Shown here: positions 22,552-39,350 of the stretch, in pieces
Layout of the letters: every line of letters begins with the position of its first letter
Position numbering within the stretch: the stretch's first letter is position 1
Assembly: GCF_000485595.1 (NCBI RefSeq)
Contig: NW_014577101.1
Span: forward strand, 717,895 to 759,299
Direction: 5' to 3'
Source of the DNA: Priapulus caudatus
Taxonomy: Eukaryota; Priapulida; Priapulimorpha; Priapulimorphida; Priapulidae
Length of the DNA stretch: 41,405 nt
Notes under the pieces: model-generated
Database searches by the model: none
Seen by the model: only the letters and a program-made list of their open reading frames with translations
What the model was told of the DNA's origin: nothing
Position numbers and translations under genes: made by a program

Positions 22552-23078
22552 GTGTATATGTTACCGGCATTGCGTGAAACTAAGAACTAAAGATTAGAAG
22601 GTATAGTATAGAATGCCTAGGTATTCTATAGTATGTCTAGCATTTTTTGGCAAAATATGAAATAAGCTTATTTCATTCTGACCTGATATACTTTGCCTAG
22701 GGATTTTAATAGAATGCCTAGGTATTCTATAGAATCTCTAGCATTTTTTGGGCAAAGTATAATATAATAGACAACAGGGGTTGGACACTTTATGAACGAA
22801 TTGAAATCTGTGTAACTTAAACGAATTAAAAATATAATATACTAATTCTGAAACTAAAAATATTCTGATGAACATTGCATCATTTTAGTCTTCTGTTTAT
22901 TGCAGCAGTCTGAACCTGAATGACATTTTGAAAACAAACTCGGTAATCTACAGAACACCTAGGAAATGTACGTGTACAGATGATTTTATGTTATACATCG
23001 TCTTGAAGTTTTATGCATTCTATTCAATTCTATTCTATAGAATACCTTAGGTTCACACAATGCCGGTAACATATACAC
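22552..23078. mobile_element. MITE-like element with 27-bp terminal inverted repeats
   Basis: Left end 22552-22578 (GTGTATATGTTACCGGCATT...) and right end 23052-23078 are inverted repeats with one mismatch in 27. Subterminal CTAGGTATTCTATAG-type palindromes are also inverted between the ends (left 22609-22631; right about 23027-23050). A further internal copy of the left palindrome lies at 22710-22732. AT-rich, with no transposase frame. I see no clear target-site duplication, so the exact ends and superfamily are open. Confidence 0.6.
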
Positions 23079-23246
23079 GTGTATGCACGCACGCGGCCGT
23101 GTGTATGTTTATGCTGCCACTTGGTGTATACATTCACGCATAAACAAACATGATAGCGAATGTTCTGCAAGAAACTGCTTCTGCACCGCTCTCCGCACTC
23201 ACTCTCTCGCCCGCGCATTCATTCTGATCGTGTGCTAGCTGTAATT

Positions 23247-23427
23247 CCTCCTTCTTCCCCTCTCCTCCCCTCTCCTCCCCACTCCTCTCCTCCCTCCTCT
23301 CCACTCCTCCCCTCTCCTCCCCTCCCCTCCTCCCTCCTCCCCTTTCCTCCCCTCTCCTCCTCCCCTCTCCTCCTCCCCTCTCCTCTCCTCCCCTCTCCTC
23401 CCCTCTCCTCCCCACTCCTCCCCTCTC
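23247..23427. repeat. (CTCCTCCC)n polypyrimidine tract
   Basis: Repeats of CTCCTCCCCT with small length variation. A homopurine-homopyrimidine tract with triplex potential. The Pro/Ser and Gly/Glu/Arg frames are artefacts. The segment 23079-23246 before it is unique and holds nothing recognised. Confidence 0.92.
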
Positions 23428-23482
23428 ATCGGTCGGCTGATCCGATTCCGATTGACATCATGAGTCACTCGCGCAGGAATAT

Positions 23483-23810
23483 GTGGAGGAGAGAGAAAGA
23501 GGTTGGGTGCGGGAGAGGGGGCAGGGAGAGAGAGAGAAAAGTGAGAGCGTGAGAGAGACAAAGAGAAGGTAAAAAAAATAGGATAGAGGGGAGAAGAAGA
23601 AGGGAGAGAGGAGAGAGGGAATGAATAGGGTGGGATGGAGGGAGGGAGAGAGGGAGAGAGAGCGCGCGCAACGGAGAGAGAGAGGGAGAGAGAGGAGAGA
23701 GAGGGGGGGGAGCAAGAGAGAGAGAGAGAGAGATAGGGGGAGCAAGAGAGAGGGAGAGAGGAGGGGGGGAAGGCAAGAGAGGAAGAGAGAGAGAGAGATA
23801 GGGGGGCGCA

Positions 23811-23842
<32 letters not shown>

Positions 23843-23945
23843 CAGAGGGAGAGGGAGAGGGAGAGGGAGAGGGAGAGGGGAGCAGGGAGAGAGGAGAGGG
23901 AAGGGAGGGAGAGCGGAGAGGGACGAGAGTGAGCGAGGAGAAGAG
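23483..23945. repeat. Long imperfect (GA)n / GGGAGA polypurine tract
   Basis: About 460 bp that is nearly all purine on the + strand: GAGAGA, GGGAGA and GGGGGG patches with rare C or T. The 299- and 320-residue frames on - (23458-24427) are mostly Ser/Leu/Pro translations of this tract. Confidence 0.92.
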
Positions 23946-23949
23946 AAGT

Positions 23950-24195
23950 CAGCATAAAATGCGGACGTTTGTTTATTGGCAGAGCGAGGCCGGAGCCGGG
24001 AAGCGGAAGGCGCGTATTCCCAGAGCGTGATTCGATCATCACGCGGGACCTCGCCCAGTCCCGCCTCAGGTCGCTGAGAGGGCGTGGGGACGCAGGCAGC
24101 CGGCGAGCGGAGCGCCGCTGAGGACGCGCCGTACGCGACAGGCTGACGCCCGGCTGAGGCGCTGGGCATACACTCCAGCGGTGCAGCCGCAAGGA
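23950..24195. promoter_or_regulatory. CpG-rich islet between GA tracts
   Basis: About 245 bp of high GC with dense CpG, abruptly bounded on both sides by polypurine repeats. A + frame encodes a basic segment up to a stop near 24111, and the TCA-G/GTCGCT at about 24069 is only a weak donor. It could be an unrelated promoter or 5' exon, or the missing 5' part of the RNF38/44 gene 3.6 kb downstream, but no sequence match supports that link. Confidence 0.25.
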
Positions 24196-24204
24196 GGGTG
24201 GTAG

Positions 24205-24296
24205 ATAGAGAGAGAAGGCAGAGGTACGGGGAAGGAGAAGAAAAGAGAGAGTGAAGGGGGGCGAGAGACGAGAGAGAAGAGAGAGAGAGAGAGAGC

Positions 24297-24328
<32 letters not shown>

Positions 24329-24345
24329 CGCGCGAGAGAGAGAGA
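24205..24345. repeat. (GA)n tract, second block
   Basis: GAGAGA with AAGG, GGGG and GCGCGC interruptions, continuing the polypurine strand bias of 23483-23945 beyond the CpG-rich islet. Confidence 0.9.
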
Positions 24346-24393
24346 GGAATACGTCACGACGCGTGTGTGTGTGCGGTTCGCTAGTATGTAAGA

Positions 24394-24581
24394 CAGGTGT
24401 TCTTAAGCTGTGGTCCATGAACCCCAAAAGGGTCCGTGGATGGGCTTCAGGGGGTGCATCAACCTAATTGTATGCAAAATTTTGTGGTTTTGTGCTTATG
24501 TGCATTTTTCTGGGGAGGGGTCCGTAGCTTTCACCAGATTCTCAAAGGGGTACATGACTCAAAAAAGGTTAAGAACCACTG
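24394..24581. mobile_element. hAT-type MITE (188 bp)
   Basis: The left end CAGGTGTTCTTAAGC and the inverted right end (GGTTAAGAACCACTG) match at 12 of 15 positions. They fit the CAGTGGTTCTTAACC terminal consensus typical of non-autonomous hAT (Charlie-like) elements. Subterminal sequences also pair (GGTCCATGAACCCC with GGGGTACATGACTC). The flanking octamers ATGTAAGA and ATGGACGG agree at 5 of 8 positions, as expected for an old 8-bp target duplication. The 68-codon frame inside is not a gene. Confidence 0.75.
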
Positions 24582-24614
24582 ATGGACGGTGTTCGGTCAA
24601 CCCCGGGGCCCGAT

Positions 24615-25130
24615 GAGCGGCCTTTGTAGACAGGTGGCTGGTCTGTGGAGGTGGTGTCGCTGCGTGACAGTCACTCCTGTGGGAAATGCTAAAAGCGGCT
24701 TTTGTGAACAGTTGGCCGTTCTGCGGAGGTTTAACTAGCTGTGTGTAGCCGAACCCGTGCGTTAAAGTACACCACCATAGATTTTACACCCATCCTTAAA
24801 GAGCACTGTGTCAGATTTGTTGGAGTAAGCATTATATACAGGATTTACCGTAGTGTACAGTCACATCTATGTAGACACGTCCATAGAACGTACAACTGTT
24901 TATAAAGGACACTTATAGTGTTTCCCTTAACTGGCTACAGTACACAGTTGTCCGTTCTATACAGGTAGTAATACAGCAGAACCACCTCTATAGAACGGAC
25001 AACTTTTCCCCTTGAGTGGCTGTTACAGTCGCTGAGTCAGACCTCTATGTATAAAGGTCAACCAAAAGGATGCCCCCTGAATGTCCTTTGTAAGGAGCCG
25101 TCCACTCAATACCGGTGTGCGCTAACTCAG
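24615..25130. repeat. Dispersed repeat family, 'ACCTCTATAGAACGGACA' type
   Basis: Repeated statements of (A)CCTCTATAGAACGGACAACTTTT with variants in both orientations. Two copies reading AGCGGCCTTTGTAGACAG and AGCGGCTTTTGTGAACAG lie 78 bp apart (24616 and 24694). More copies are at about 24865-24900, 24945-24960 (inverted), 24975-25005 and 25045-25070. The family recurs at 33.2-33.8 kb in the last intron of the RNF gene. Non-coding. Confidence 0.7.
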
Positions 25131-25168
25131 GTTTCACTTCACAGGGTGTATAGGATATATACGTCATA

Positions 25169-25222
25169 TCAGGGGTGAATGATCTACAAGATGTTAGTTG
25201 ATAGATCGTTCACCTCTGGTGA
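25169..25222. other. Imperfect hairpin
   Basis: TCAGGGGTGAATGATCTA (25169-25186) pairs with TAGATCGTTCACCTCTGGTGA (25202-25222), allowing one small bulge and a few mismatches. It sits at the end of the dispersed repeat block. Confidence 0.55.
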
Positions 25223-27789
25223 TGTCTATGTTCTTGCACAGGTATGGTCATGATATGTTTATTCAGCAGGTGGTGCACATGCGTGTCAATAACGATAGGG
25301 AGCAAGGTAGAGTGATTTAAAAACAAGTGTTGAGGCTGCATGCCACAAGTTGATTCCCAATGTCTTACTGTGTCATACTCGAAGAAAATAGGTGTTTTCC
25401 ATCATGTAAACATGGCCCGTAAAAAGTATAATCATACAAACCGTTGTATTTAAATAGTTGATTGTCTAAACTCCGTCCCTGAGTCGGTGTTTTATTATAT
25501 AATTCAATATCAGCTAGTCAAAATGGAAATGATGATACGGAAAATTTCATTAATATGCATCCTTGCATCTTTCAATAAAGAGATACGTTTCAGTTGCAAT
25601 TTCTCCTTTGAGGAAAATGTGTATTTTTTTTGTATTTCAACTGTTTCCGGCTATAGTTTCACTTTTACGTCTGAGAGAAAGGCAAATTTCTGTGAAAATC
25701 TTAAGGAGAAGGAACTGTTTTTAATTGTGTGAATGCACGTGATTACCACCTGCTGTGTGCAGGTAACATGGCCGGCATAGCATGATAGTCATCCCCCCAT
25801 AGCAGACGTACCCCCATGCACACATCGCGCATGGCTACTAAAAGGCACCCCCCCCCCACCCCCGTGCGCAATGTGCCATGCGCCCTGCCAAACACGCCAT
25901 GCCCATGCGCAACGTATGAGTGGGGAGATGTTTGCCATAAGGGGAATGATTCCCATGCTACACTGGGTTTCCTCCTGCATGGGTGACAGGGAGGAGGAGC
26001 TGTGTGGTTGGCGGGTAAGCGGGGAATCGAACGCGAGCAGGTGAATTTGGCCACGCTGTTTTGTAGTTGTGTTGCATATAGAGCTGCACGTCAGATAAAG
26101 ATCGTAGGTAGTGCTATTACATGCTATATGTAGGTAGTGCATTATGTAATTAGGAACAAAATGCTGACAGGTGCGTCTGTGGTTAGGTCGTTGAAAAAAA
26201 CTAAGAGGAAGATGATTTTTTATTCGTGACCGTTTGTTCTCTCAGATTCCATCAGGCGTATCAAGTTTTCAAAGATCTGGCCATATAGTAGTCGCAGCAA
26301 GATTAACCATACACTATCAACGTGAGAAATTATGAAAGTACGAAAGTACTCGTTCAATTTCATGCTAGAGATCTAATGCTAGACATTGCTGCGTTACTCA
26401 AAACAAAGCTAAATTTAAGCTAACCCTAAATAGCTTAATTGCTATTATTCAACATATGATATTCGTAACATCTCCGATCACTGTTGGTATTGGCGTCTGC
26501 TAATATTCAGACGTCGTGTTTCGTCCTGGTGTTTGCCGATAGGTCCACATGCTTTGCTAGCAGTGCAAATTCAATTCTCGTGTTTACTCAAAAACGTTTA
26601 TGTATTCGTTCAGTATCTTTGCTGTGTGCTTTAAGCTGACACTTGGCCTATAGCCCAGCGGAGCTTCTGCGCTCTTATATCTGTTCATCTCGTTTTAGAG
26701 TGGCCGATTGTAATGTTAGGGCAACAGTCCCAATTTGGGTGTCAACCAAACTCAGCCAGTTAAAAGCAGTACTTTAGAATTAACCGCATTTGACAGGCTA
26801 AACTGCACGCTTTGAAATTGGCAGGTAAATGAATGATTGCAGGGGCAAGGTAAGGGGCAGGGTAAGGTAACGGGTGAACAGTGGAGGTAAATTTTGCACG
26901 ATACAGTTGATAGTGTTCTGATTGAATTTCAACTATTCTATCTGTATTTATGGGCAGGTGCACACCATGTCTCTTAATCATATTTTAACCAGGAAAATTT
27001 TTCTCGCCTAACTAGGCATAAATTAAACAAGTTGCTATACATTGATTGCATTAAATATACTAAGTGCTACTGTTTCTTGTTCAATAGTAAATAATTCACG
27101 TGTATGGTTACTGTAGTTTACAATATACAAATTATTGTTTTTATGCAATTCACTATGCAGGTAAACAAGCTGGACGTTTAGTCAATATGCATATTTTGAA
27201 TGCATTTGAAAACATTTTAGGGATTTTTACTCAGCAAGTTATATAATATGAGGTTATAGATTTGGCATTCAGGATAAGAAGATTTGTTAAATGACGTTTG
27301 TAGACCTTGCCATTACGCCAGGTCTCCTGTGCCCCAGATCTACATAGCTTACAGTACGGTGCATTGATTTCTATTCACGAGTTATTTATAAAAAAAAGTT
27401 TCGTAATGTCTAACATTTTCATTTCATTCCTTTCAGTTATTTTTCTTATACGAAACGGGCAATGATTTTTGTTTGCATGTAGATATGACATAATGATGTA
27501 GCAATGCGGATGAATATTTATCAGTGATACGGACACACTGTACATTGTTGGCGGCCAGTTGAATCTTTAATGAACAATTGACAATGTTTTGCAATATGTA
27601 ACGGAAATGAGTAAATATTGCATAGGATGTATACTCCATCGCTGTCCGTCTCATGAACCAGGCCTCCGCCGGCTCTCCGCCCCTCTTCTGCTGCTGAAAG
27701 CCTCTTAGCTGGCAGTTGCAGTTGATAGACCTCGTGCGCGCGTTGTGGAGAGATAGTTACGAACGTATCGTCGTCGTCGCTCGTTTCAG
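25223..27789. other. Gene-free stretch upstream of the RNF38/44 exons
   Basis: AT-rich overall. Holds a poly-C run (25847-25863), a segment rich in CATGCGC variants (25800-25910), and frames of 70-117 codons without resemblance to anything. GC rises from about 27655, just before the first recognised exon. The 27698-27789 segment is open in the same frame as that exon but starts after a stop and lacks an ATG, so I treat it as intron. Confidence 0.5.
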
Positions 27790-34013
<6,224 letters not shown>

Positions 34014-35754
34014 AAACCAAGATGGCCGCTACGCCGTACTCGTTTGACGACAGTGTTCGCCGTCTGCAGCTATTCGACAGTGCTGTGGATGGGGTGGTGG
34101 ACAGGATGGGTGTGCTCAATGTACATGTATGAACGCACTTGCGCTTCAGGCCTTGCTGTGTACCAACGTTGGTCCGTGCCAGCGCGTGAGGTGCCTGCGT
34201 AGCTTAAACTGTATCCACTGTCTCTATGTGATCACATATTTTCTTAGGACTTGGAAAAAAATCATTGCTATTATCCTACCAGTTTCCAGTGTTTATGTAG
34301 TAAATACCAAAGATTTATACTGCCTCGTTGACTGGCAACCCAGAGCTATGTGCCGCATTCTCCTGTCGTTGCTCATACGGAGAAAAGCCAAATTGTCCGT
34401 TGAGGAATTCCTGACGGGGAATGTATCGGCTTGATCGCAGTCGTGTCAAGCAATCGTAACTATATCGCTACAGAGGTTCTGACATATCAAAATCAGAATG
34501 TTAGATTGCAGCCTAGCGTTTATGACGTCAAGGAAGTTCGGGCGGTGGGGGCGCTCTTTGTTGTCATTATGGAATCATAATTGTATATACCCTTTCACGT
34601 GTGCCATGGCTTAATGGCACCGCGAGCTACTAGACGTGTGACGGGAAAAAATACCTCGAGCGATGAAAGCCGACGGTTGAATCGCAGTGTTAGGGAATAG
34701 CTAAATGTCAACATTATCCGTTTCGAGCGAATCAGCCGAGATATTGCCGAAGTGGCCGGCATCTCGGTTGTTTTGTCTTGGAGAGGGAGGTATAACACGT
34801 GTTATGATTATAAAAAAGAAGCTCGTATGTTCATACAAGATTTCAAAAGGTTTGGTAAAGGAAACACGACAACTACAATTCCTCAGAAACTAGATGGGTA
34901 TCTATTCTGAGCGAGGGTATGAGACGAACTCCGTAAAATGTAGAAGTAAATATAGTATTTCGGTACTGTAATTATTTGGCATAACTCTAATTAAGTAATA
35001 TATGTACGCTACATCCTTGTTTCGTAGGCAGCGTTATGGGTACGTATTCGGCACTACGTAAAGGTATGTTTAACGTCGACCAGATGCCTAATACTGGATG
35101 CTTTACAACTGCGGTTGTCGTTTGCTTGCGCAGGCGATTTTCCGCAATTCGGAGAACGTTTATTGAGCACTTGTAATATAAAATGCACAGTTGTGTTACA
35201 TAGGGCAGACTGTACGTGGTGTACCTTTCTATACAGCTTTGATTTTAAGACAACGCTCCACCGTGAATAACTTTTGTCGCGTAATGTTCTTCCGTACGGT
35301 AAAACAATACTAGGTTGGTGCAAAATGCAAATAACAAAGCGCGTGTGGAGAGTAAGGTGTGATTAACAAATAGTGTTGAAGGTGCGAACGTGTTTCACAC
35401 TGGCGATCAGGGGGTAAGCGTGATGCGCCATGACATGGGATCTCCCCCCCCCCTTGCATCCTGCTCCGCCGTCACCTTCGCACAGTTTGCTAATCGTGTC
35501 TTGCACATTAATTACATAGTACGAATGGTCTCGTAGCACGAGCGAACTGCTACTGTCGTTGTCGTACTGCTCGTTGTGTTTATTGAGGATACGATATTGC
35601 TACGGACGTGTGTATTCCGGATGTTCATGTGTCATCGCGTGGCGTTCGTTGCAAACAGAGAGCATGGCCAGAGCACGTATATCATATACGTGATCTGGCA
35701 TGGCTTCCGTTCGCTCAATTTCGACGACAGATGGCGCTCTCGCTATGCGCAATT
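34014..35754. other. 3' flank of the RNF gene, no other gene seen
   Basis: No AATAAA is apparent in the first kilobase after the stop, so the transcript end is unclear. An AAGATGGCCGC motif (YY1-like) lies at 34019-34029, just after the stop codon. Open frames of 60-100 codons are unrecognised. A poly-C run lies at 35443-35453. Confidence 0.5.
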
Positions 35755-35902
35755 TAGGGTCCCTATATACAAAGAGTTGCGACATGACGAGTCGGAAAAA
35801 ATCGGTTACGTGATCGCTGGACGCCATGTTGTTTCCAAATGGATCCACACCGCTGCCGCTCAAGTACAGCGCTGTATGGATACGCTGTACGATGGTCCGT
35901 AG
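35537..35902 (+). pseudogene. Unrecognised frame ending in the left arm of the inverted repeat
   Basis: An open frame of about 121 codons with no clear ATG near its start, ending at TAG 35900-35902 with WIHTAAAQVQRCMDTLYDGP, 25 bp before an AATAAA. The right arm carries the same end on the opposite strand but is interrupted: the frame reads PIYKELRQPRI and then stops. Two copies of one 3' end with a poly(A) signal suggest a gene-derived or transposon-derived sequence. The residue pattern is not one I recognise, so function is not assigned. Confidence 0.35.
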
Positions 35903-36332
35903 TAATTAATTAGACTAATCGTGCTTCAATAAACTCAAAATTCACAGAGGTTATAGCTAAGACATGTGTCTATGTGTATCTAGATTTCTAGAAATGTTAC
36001 TCAAATCGTTCGCGCCATATGATAGTTTGTATCGCACAGGCTAATATACGCACGGCTATGGGCGGTAAAAAAGTGTAGAATTAAACTAGCATATGGCGCG
36101 AACGATTTGAGTAACATTTCTAGAAATCTAGATACACATAGACACATGTCTTTGCTATAATCTCTGTGAATTTTGAGTTTATTGAAGGACGATTAGTCTC
36201 ATTAATTACTACGGACCATTGTACAGCGTATCCATACAGCGCTGTACTTGAGCAGCAGCGGTGTGGATTCATTTGGAAACAATATGTTGTCAAATCCTGG
36301 GTTGTCGCAACTCTTTGTATATAGGAACCCTA
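35755..36332. repeat. Tail-to-tail inverted repeat, arms about 274 and 250 bp
   Basis: Left arm 35755-36028 and right arm 36083-36332 are reverse complements with few mismatches and one indel block in the right arm, around a 54-bp spacer. Shared sequence includes TACAAAGAGTTGCGACA, TACAGCGCTGTATGGATACG, GGTCCGTAGTAATTAAT and CTAGATTTCTAGAAATGTTA. Each arm has CAATAAACTC (AATAAA at 35928 on +, TTTATT at 36178-36183 for -) shortly after the end of the same reading frame. It could be a duplicated gene or transposon 3' end, or a foldback element. In DNA it could form a very long hairpin. Confidence 0.85.
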
Positions 36333-37789
36333 GCGTAATTCACGTATCCGGAGTACGTTGTACGAAGGGTGCGCTGCATGCAGTTTGGCGTTCGCCAGCA
36401 GTCGCTTAGCTCTGCCCTGAGTGCCAGACCTGCTGTGAAATTCATGACGCAGATGTAATGCGTAAATATTCCCTAGTTAACCTCAATTCTGCCATCGTGC
36501 GTACGTACATACATTTATTATTTAGATATTGACCTTCGATTACTTACTGTTTTGCCTTACAGTAACTTCTGTAACTTGTGAACTGCCAACGAGTCCGTTC
36601 GATTTTGCTAACTTTCAAAGGTCTACTGGGTCTAGCAGAAAAAAAGCAGCGGAAATCTGAGCAAGTATGAGTTCTTGAAGTTATTCTTGCAAAAAGTGCA
36701 TAGCATTAAAAACGGATTTTATTATTTTTATTAAAATCTTGCATACCCTTTCCCCTGTTCCTAAATTAACACACAGCCAATCATTGCCGACCAATTTGCA
36801 TAATTACTTTTAGCGCCCAAGTCTTCCACTAAAGACGATAAAGAAGAATTTATATATCGTAATCGCGGTCTAATTCGCGACATTCCTGTATGCCACCACG
36901 CGGAGATAGTTTCCTATTCGCGAATGCTACCCGATTTCAATACGTTATTACTATACAATAAGTCTATTGAGTTGTATTCACGTCGTGTGTGATAAACATT
37001 TTGTAATCCCTATGATATGCCGCTATATCTTCGAGCGTATACGCGCAAAGAATAATGCAATGTGCAATTGGCCGCAGCGTTGTCCCAGCGTTTGCGACGA
37101 TGTTGAGAGAGTAACACGGTGTGAGGGGAAGCCCTGGGTGCGACAGGACAAGAGGAAAGTGTGGGTTTGCGCGCGGAACTGGGTTGCTCCCGCTCCCCTG
37201 CGTTTATGAATAATGTGATTCCATTGAGTTTTCAACGATTTCGATTTTCAATTCCTCCCCCATCTTGCTTTCTCCCATGTTTATTATCTGGATCATATGT
37301 AGTAGCAGTTACTATGTTACCTTCAGGACAAGTGTTATACGTTCTAGGTAGGTCGGTCGTGTTAGCCCTATGTCGGTCGTGAGGGAGTGACATACTAGTA
37401 TGTGCAATCCACACTAATCAATCGCGTTTTCTTATATAAAGTACCTAACTGTAGATCATTAATTTACATGTGAGGTAACTGGAAACGACAAGCCTCGTCT
37501 GAGAGTTGAGTGCGTTTGAATTCGTGTTGCCGAAGATGACACCATACACGAATGAAGTTATATAGGCCTGGTTACTACGCTAGTGTCCGTCATAGGTGTT
37601 ATTTAGTGAACATTGAATGCATGTAAGTTGTGCATTATCGTGAAGTTGAGTGGTATTCCCCGAATTCGTATCGGTCGTGTGTGTGTGTGTGTGTGTCGAG
37701 GTGTAAATGTATGCGGAAAAGTTTATTAACAGAGAGCAACACTCGCTCGGACGTCTTGCATTTCTAATAATGAACTACTAATCGGTTTT
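36333..37789. other. Gene-free stretch
   Basis: AT-rich, then mixed composition; a short (GT)n at 37677-37697. Nothing recognised on either strand. Confidence 0.5.
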
Positions 37790-39350
37790 TGGTGAGTTGT
37801 AACCTTACCATGCCACTGGTGCGTAGTAACCGTGCGCGCTCTGCGTTCAACGTGTCTTTTGAAGGTTATGCCAGTGTGTTGGTTAGTGACGTACGTATCG
37901 TGTCTGACGTGCGTGTTGAGAACCGGCTACAAGGTGGCGCCACGTCTGCCGCGCGCGTCTGCGTACTCCGCGGATGCATCGTGGAACTGGAGCGACACGT
38001 TTCTTTCTAGTTCTACGACACACGCGACGTCGTGGAGAGAGCGCGCATTTGTATGGGGCGGCACTCGACGCCAGTTCTGCTTTCAAGCGGGGGATTTCAA
38101 AGGGTAATTCCGATCAAATGAATCTGGTTGCAGTCGAAAATCGGCGTCGGTGTGCGCGGCAGTGCGTGTGGTGTGGCGGTAGTCAATGTTTCGCCGGGCA
38201 TTGTTCCCTGCTCTCAACACAAGCACTTTATTTAGCAAATTAATTGTCTATAGGTGATTTCGTTAGTACATTGAATTTTGTTCGAAGTTTATGATTATTT
38301 TGCCATCATGTTGCAAAGTGACCCATTTTATTTTAAAGTCTCTTACGTATATTATTGCAGAGCTTGTGTGACATGCAGGGCCATCTGTACCTTGGCACAT
38401 TAGTTCCAGTGGAGTCCGTGTTATTACGATACACAGTAAATGTGCAAGTATATGTTGCTTGCCTATCATACCCTGTACAACAAACTACTATCCCGAAACA
38501 GGGTGAACAGTATTGCCTGCGCTAAATGACGCAGACATTTATCCAAAGGCGTATATTGTAGCGCGCGATGTTGCTACTGAGACACCGAACGTCGCAGTGC
38601 GTGTCGATTTACAGCTAGTGATTCGTGGATGATAGCAACATTGAGAAGTATTGAACCTTGGCAGTCGTGTGTAATGTCGCATGTACGCAGTTGTGACGTA
38701 TGTAGGGGATGCGTCGTTACACAGCTGGCGGGCGAGCGTCATACTACTGGCTCGCCCAACGTCGTCTCGTAGTGGCGATGTCAGTGTCGGAACCGTTTCA
38801 TATTATCGCGTCTTAAAATTGTATAAATGCTGTAGAAGTCGAACGATTGTGTAGAGTTTGCGGTACGCGGCGTGGTAGGATGTGTTGTGGCGACGCGCGT
38901 GCGCGTGCGTGTGCGTGTGTGCACGATGCTTGCTCGCTGTACTCTCGCTACGTCCACCGTAGACGTAGATTCCCGTCTACATTTACGGCGGCCGTTATCG
39001 TGCGGCAGGTTACGGGAAACAGGACAGACAACCTCAACAAGAACAGTTCTAGACGCGAGAGTGGACTGCCAACATGGCGGCCGTGGCGCGCTGCCATCCC
39101 GCTATAACCGAGCCGACGTTACGACCGCTACATCGGCAAACTAATGTGTCATGAAACGAATGAATGTTTAAATACTATGCATATGCGTATTCGCACTGTG
39201 CGCCGCCCATTTCCTATCGTTATTTCACTTTCTGAGTTATTTTCACTTTCGATTTTCAATCATGCAAAATTTATTAGAGATTTACGTTACGTATTTCGGC
39301 ATGCTTGTGCAGATAGATTGCGCTAAAGCAAGCGTAAATAAAATAGGGCC
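37790..39350. other. CpG-rich segments with possible promoter features
   Basis: CpG-dense at 37830-38060 and 38560-39110. In the second part there is a TATA-like GTATAAATG at about 38820-38828, an AACATGGCGGC (YY1-type, also a good ATG context, ATG at 39074) and an AATAAA at about 39338. The ATG opens only a 26-codon frame. Longer frames here (for example 37789-38010) are not recognised. A promoter is possible but not shown. Confidence 0.25.

Noticed and set aside
23458-24427. 299- and 320-codon frames on the - strand, the longest in the window
   Set aside because: Mostly Ser/Leu/Pro from polypyrimidine repeats; the middle part crosses the CpG-rich islet without any recognisable domain.
26020-26060. 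Reverse-strand B-box-like sequence GTTCGATTCC suggesting a tRNA or tRNA-derived SINE
   Set aside because: No A box at the right distance and no cloverleaf could be folded by eye.
27716-27789. Extending the first RNF exon upstream to an ORF start at 27716
   Set aside because: The codon is TTG, a stop lies at 27695, and CTCGTTTCAG at 27789 is a good acceptor exactly where family similarity begins.
34019-34029. YY1-type AAGATGGCCGC motif as a regulatory site
   Set aside because: One mismatch to the usual AAGATGGCGGC and located just after the stop codon; too weak alone.
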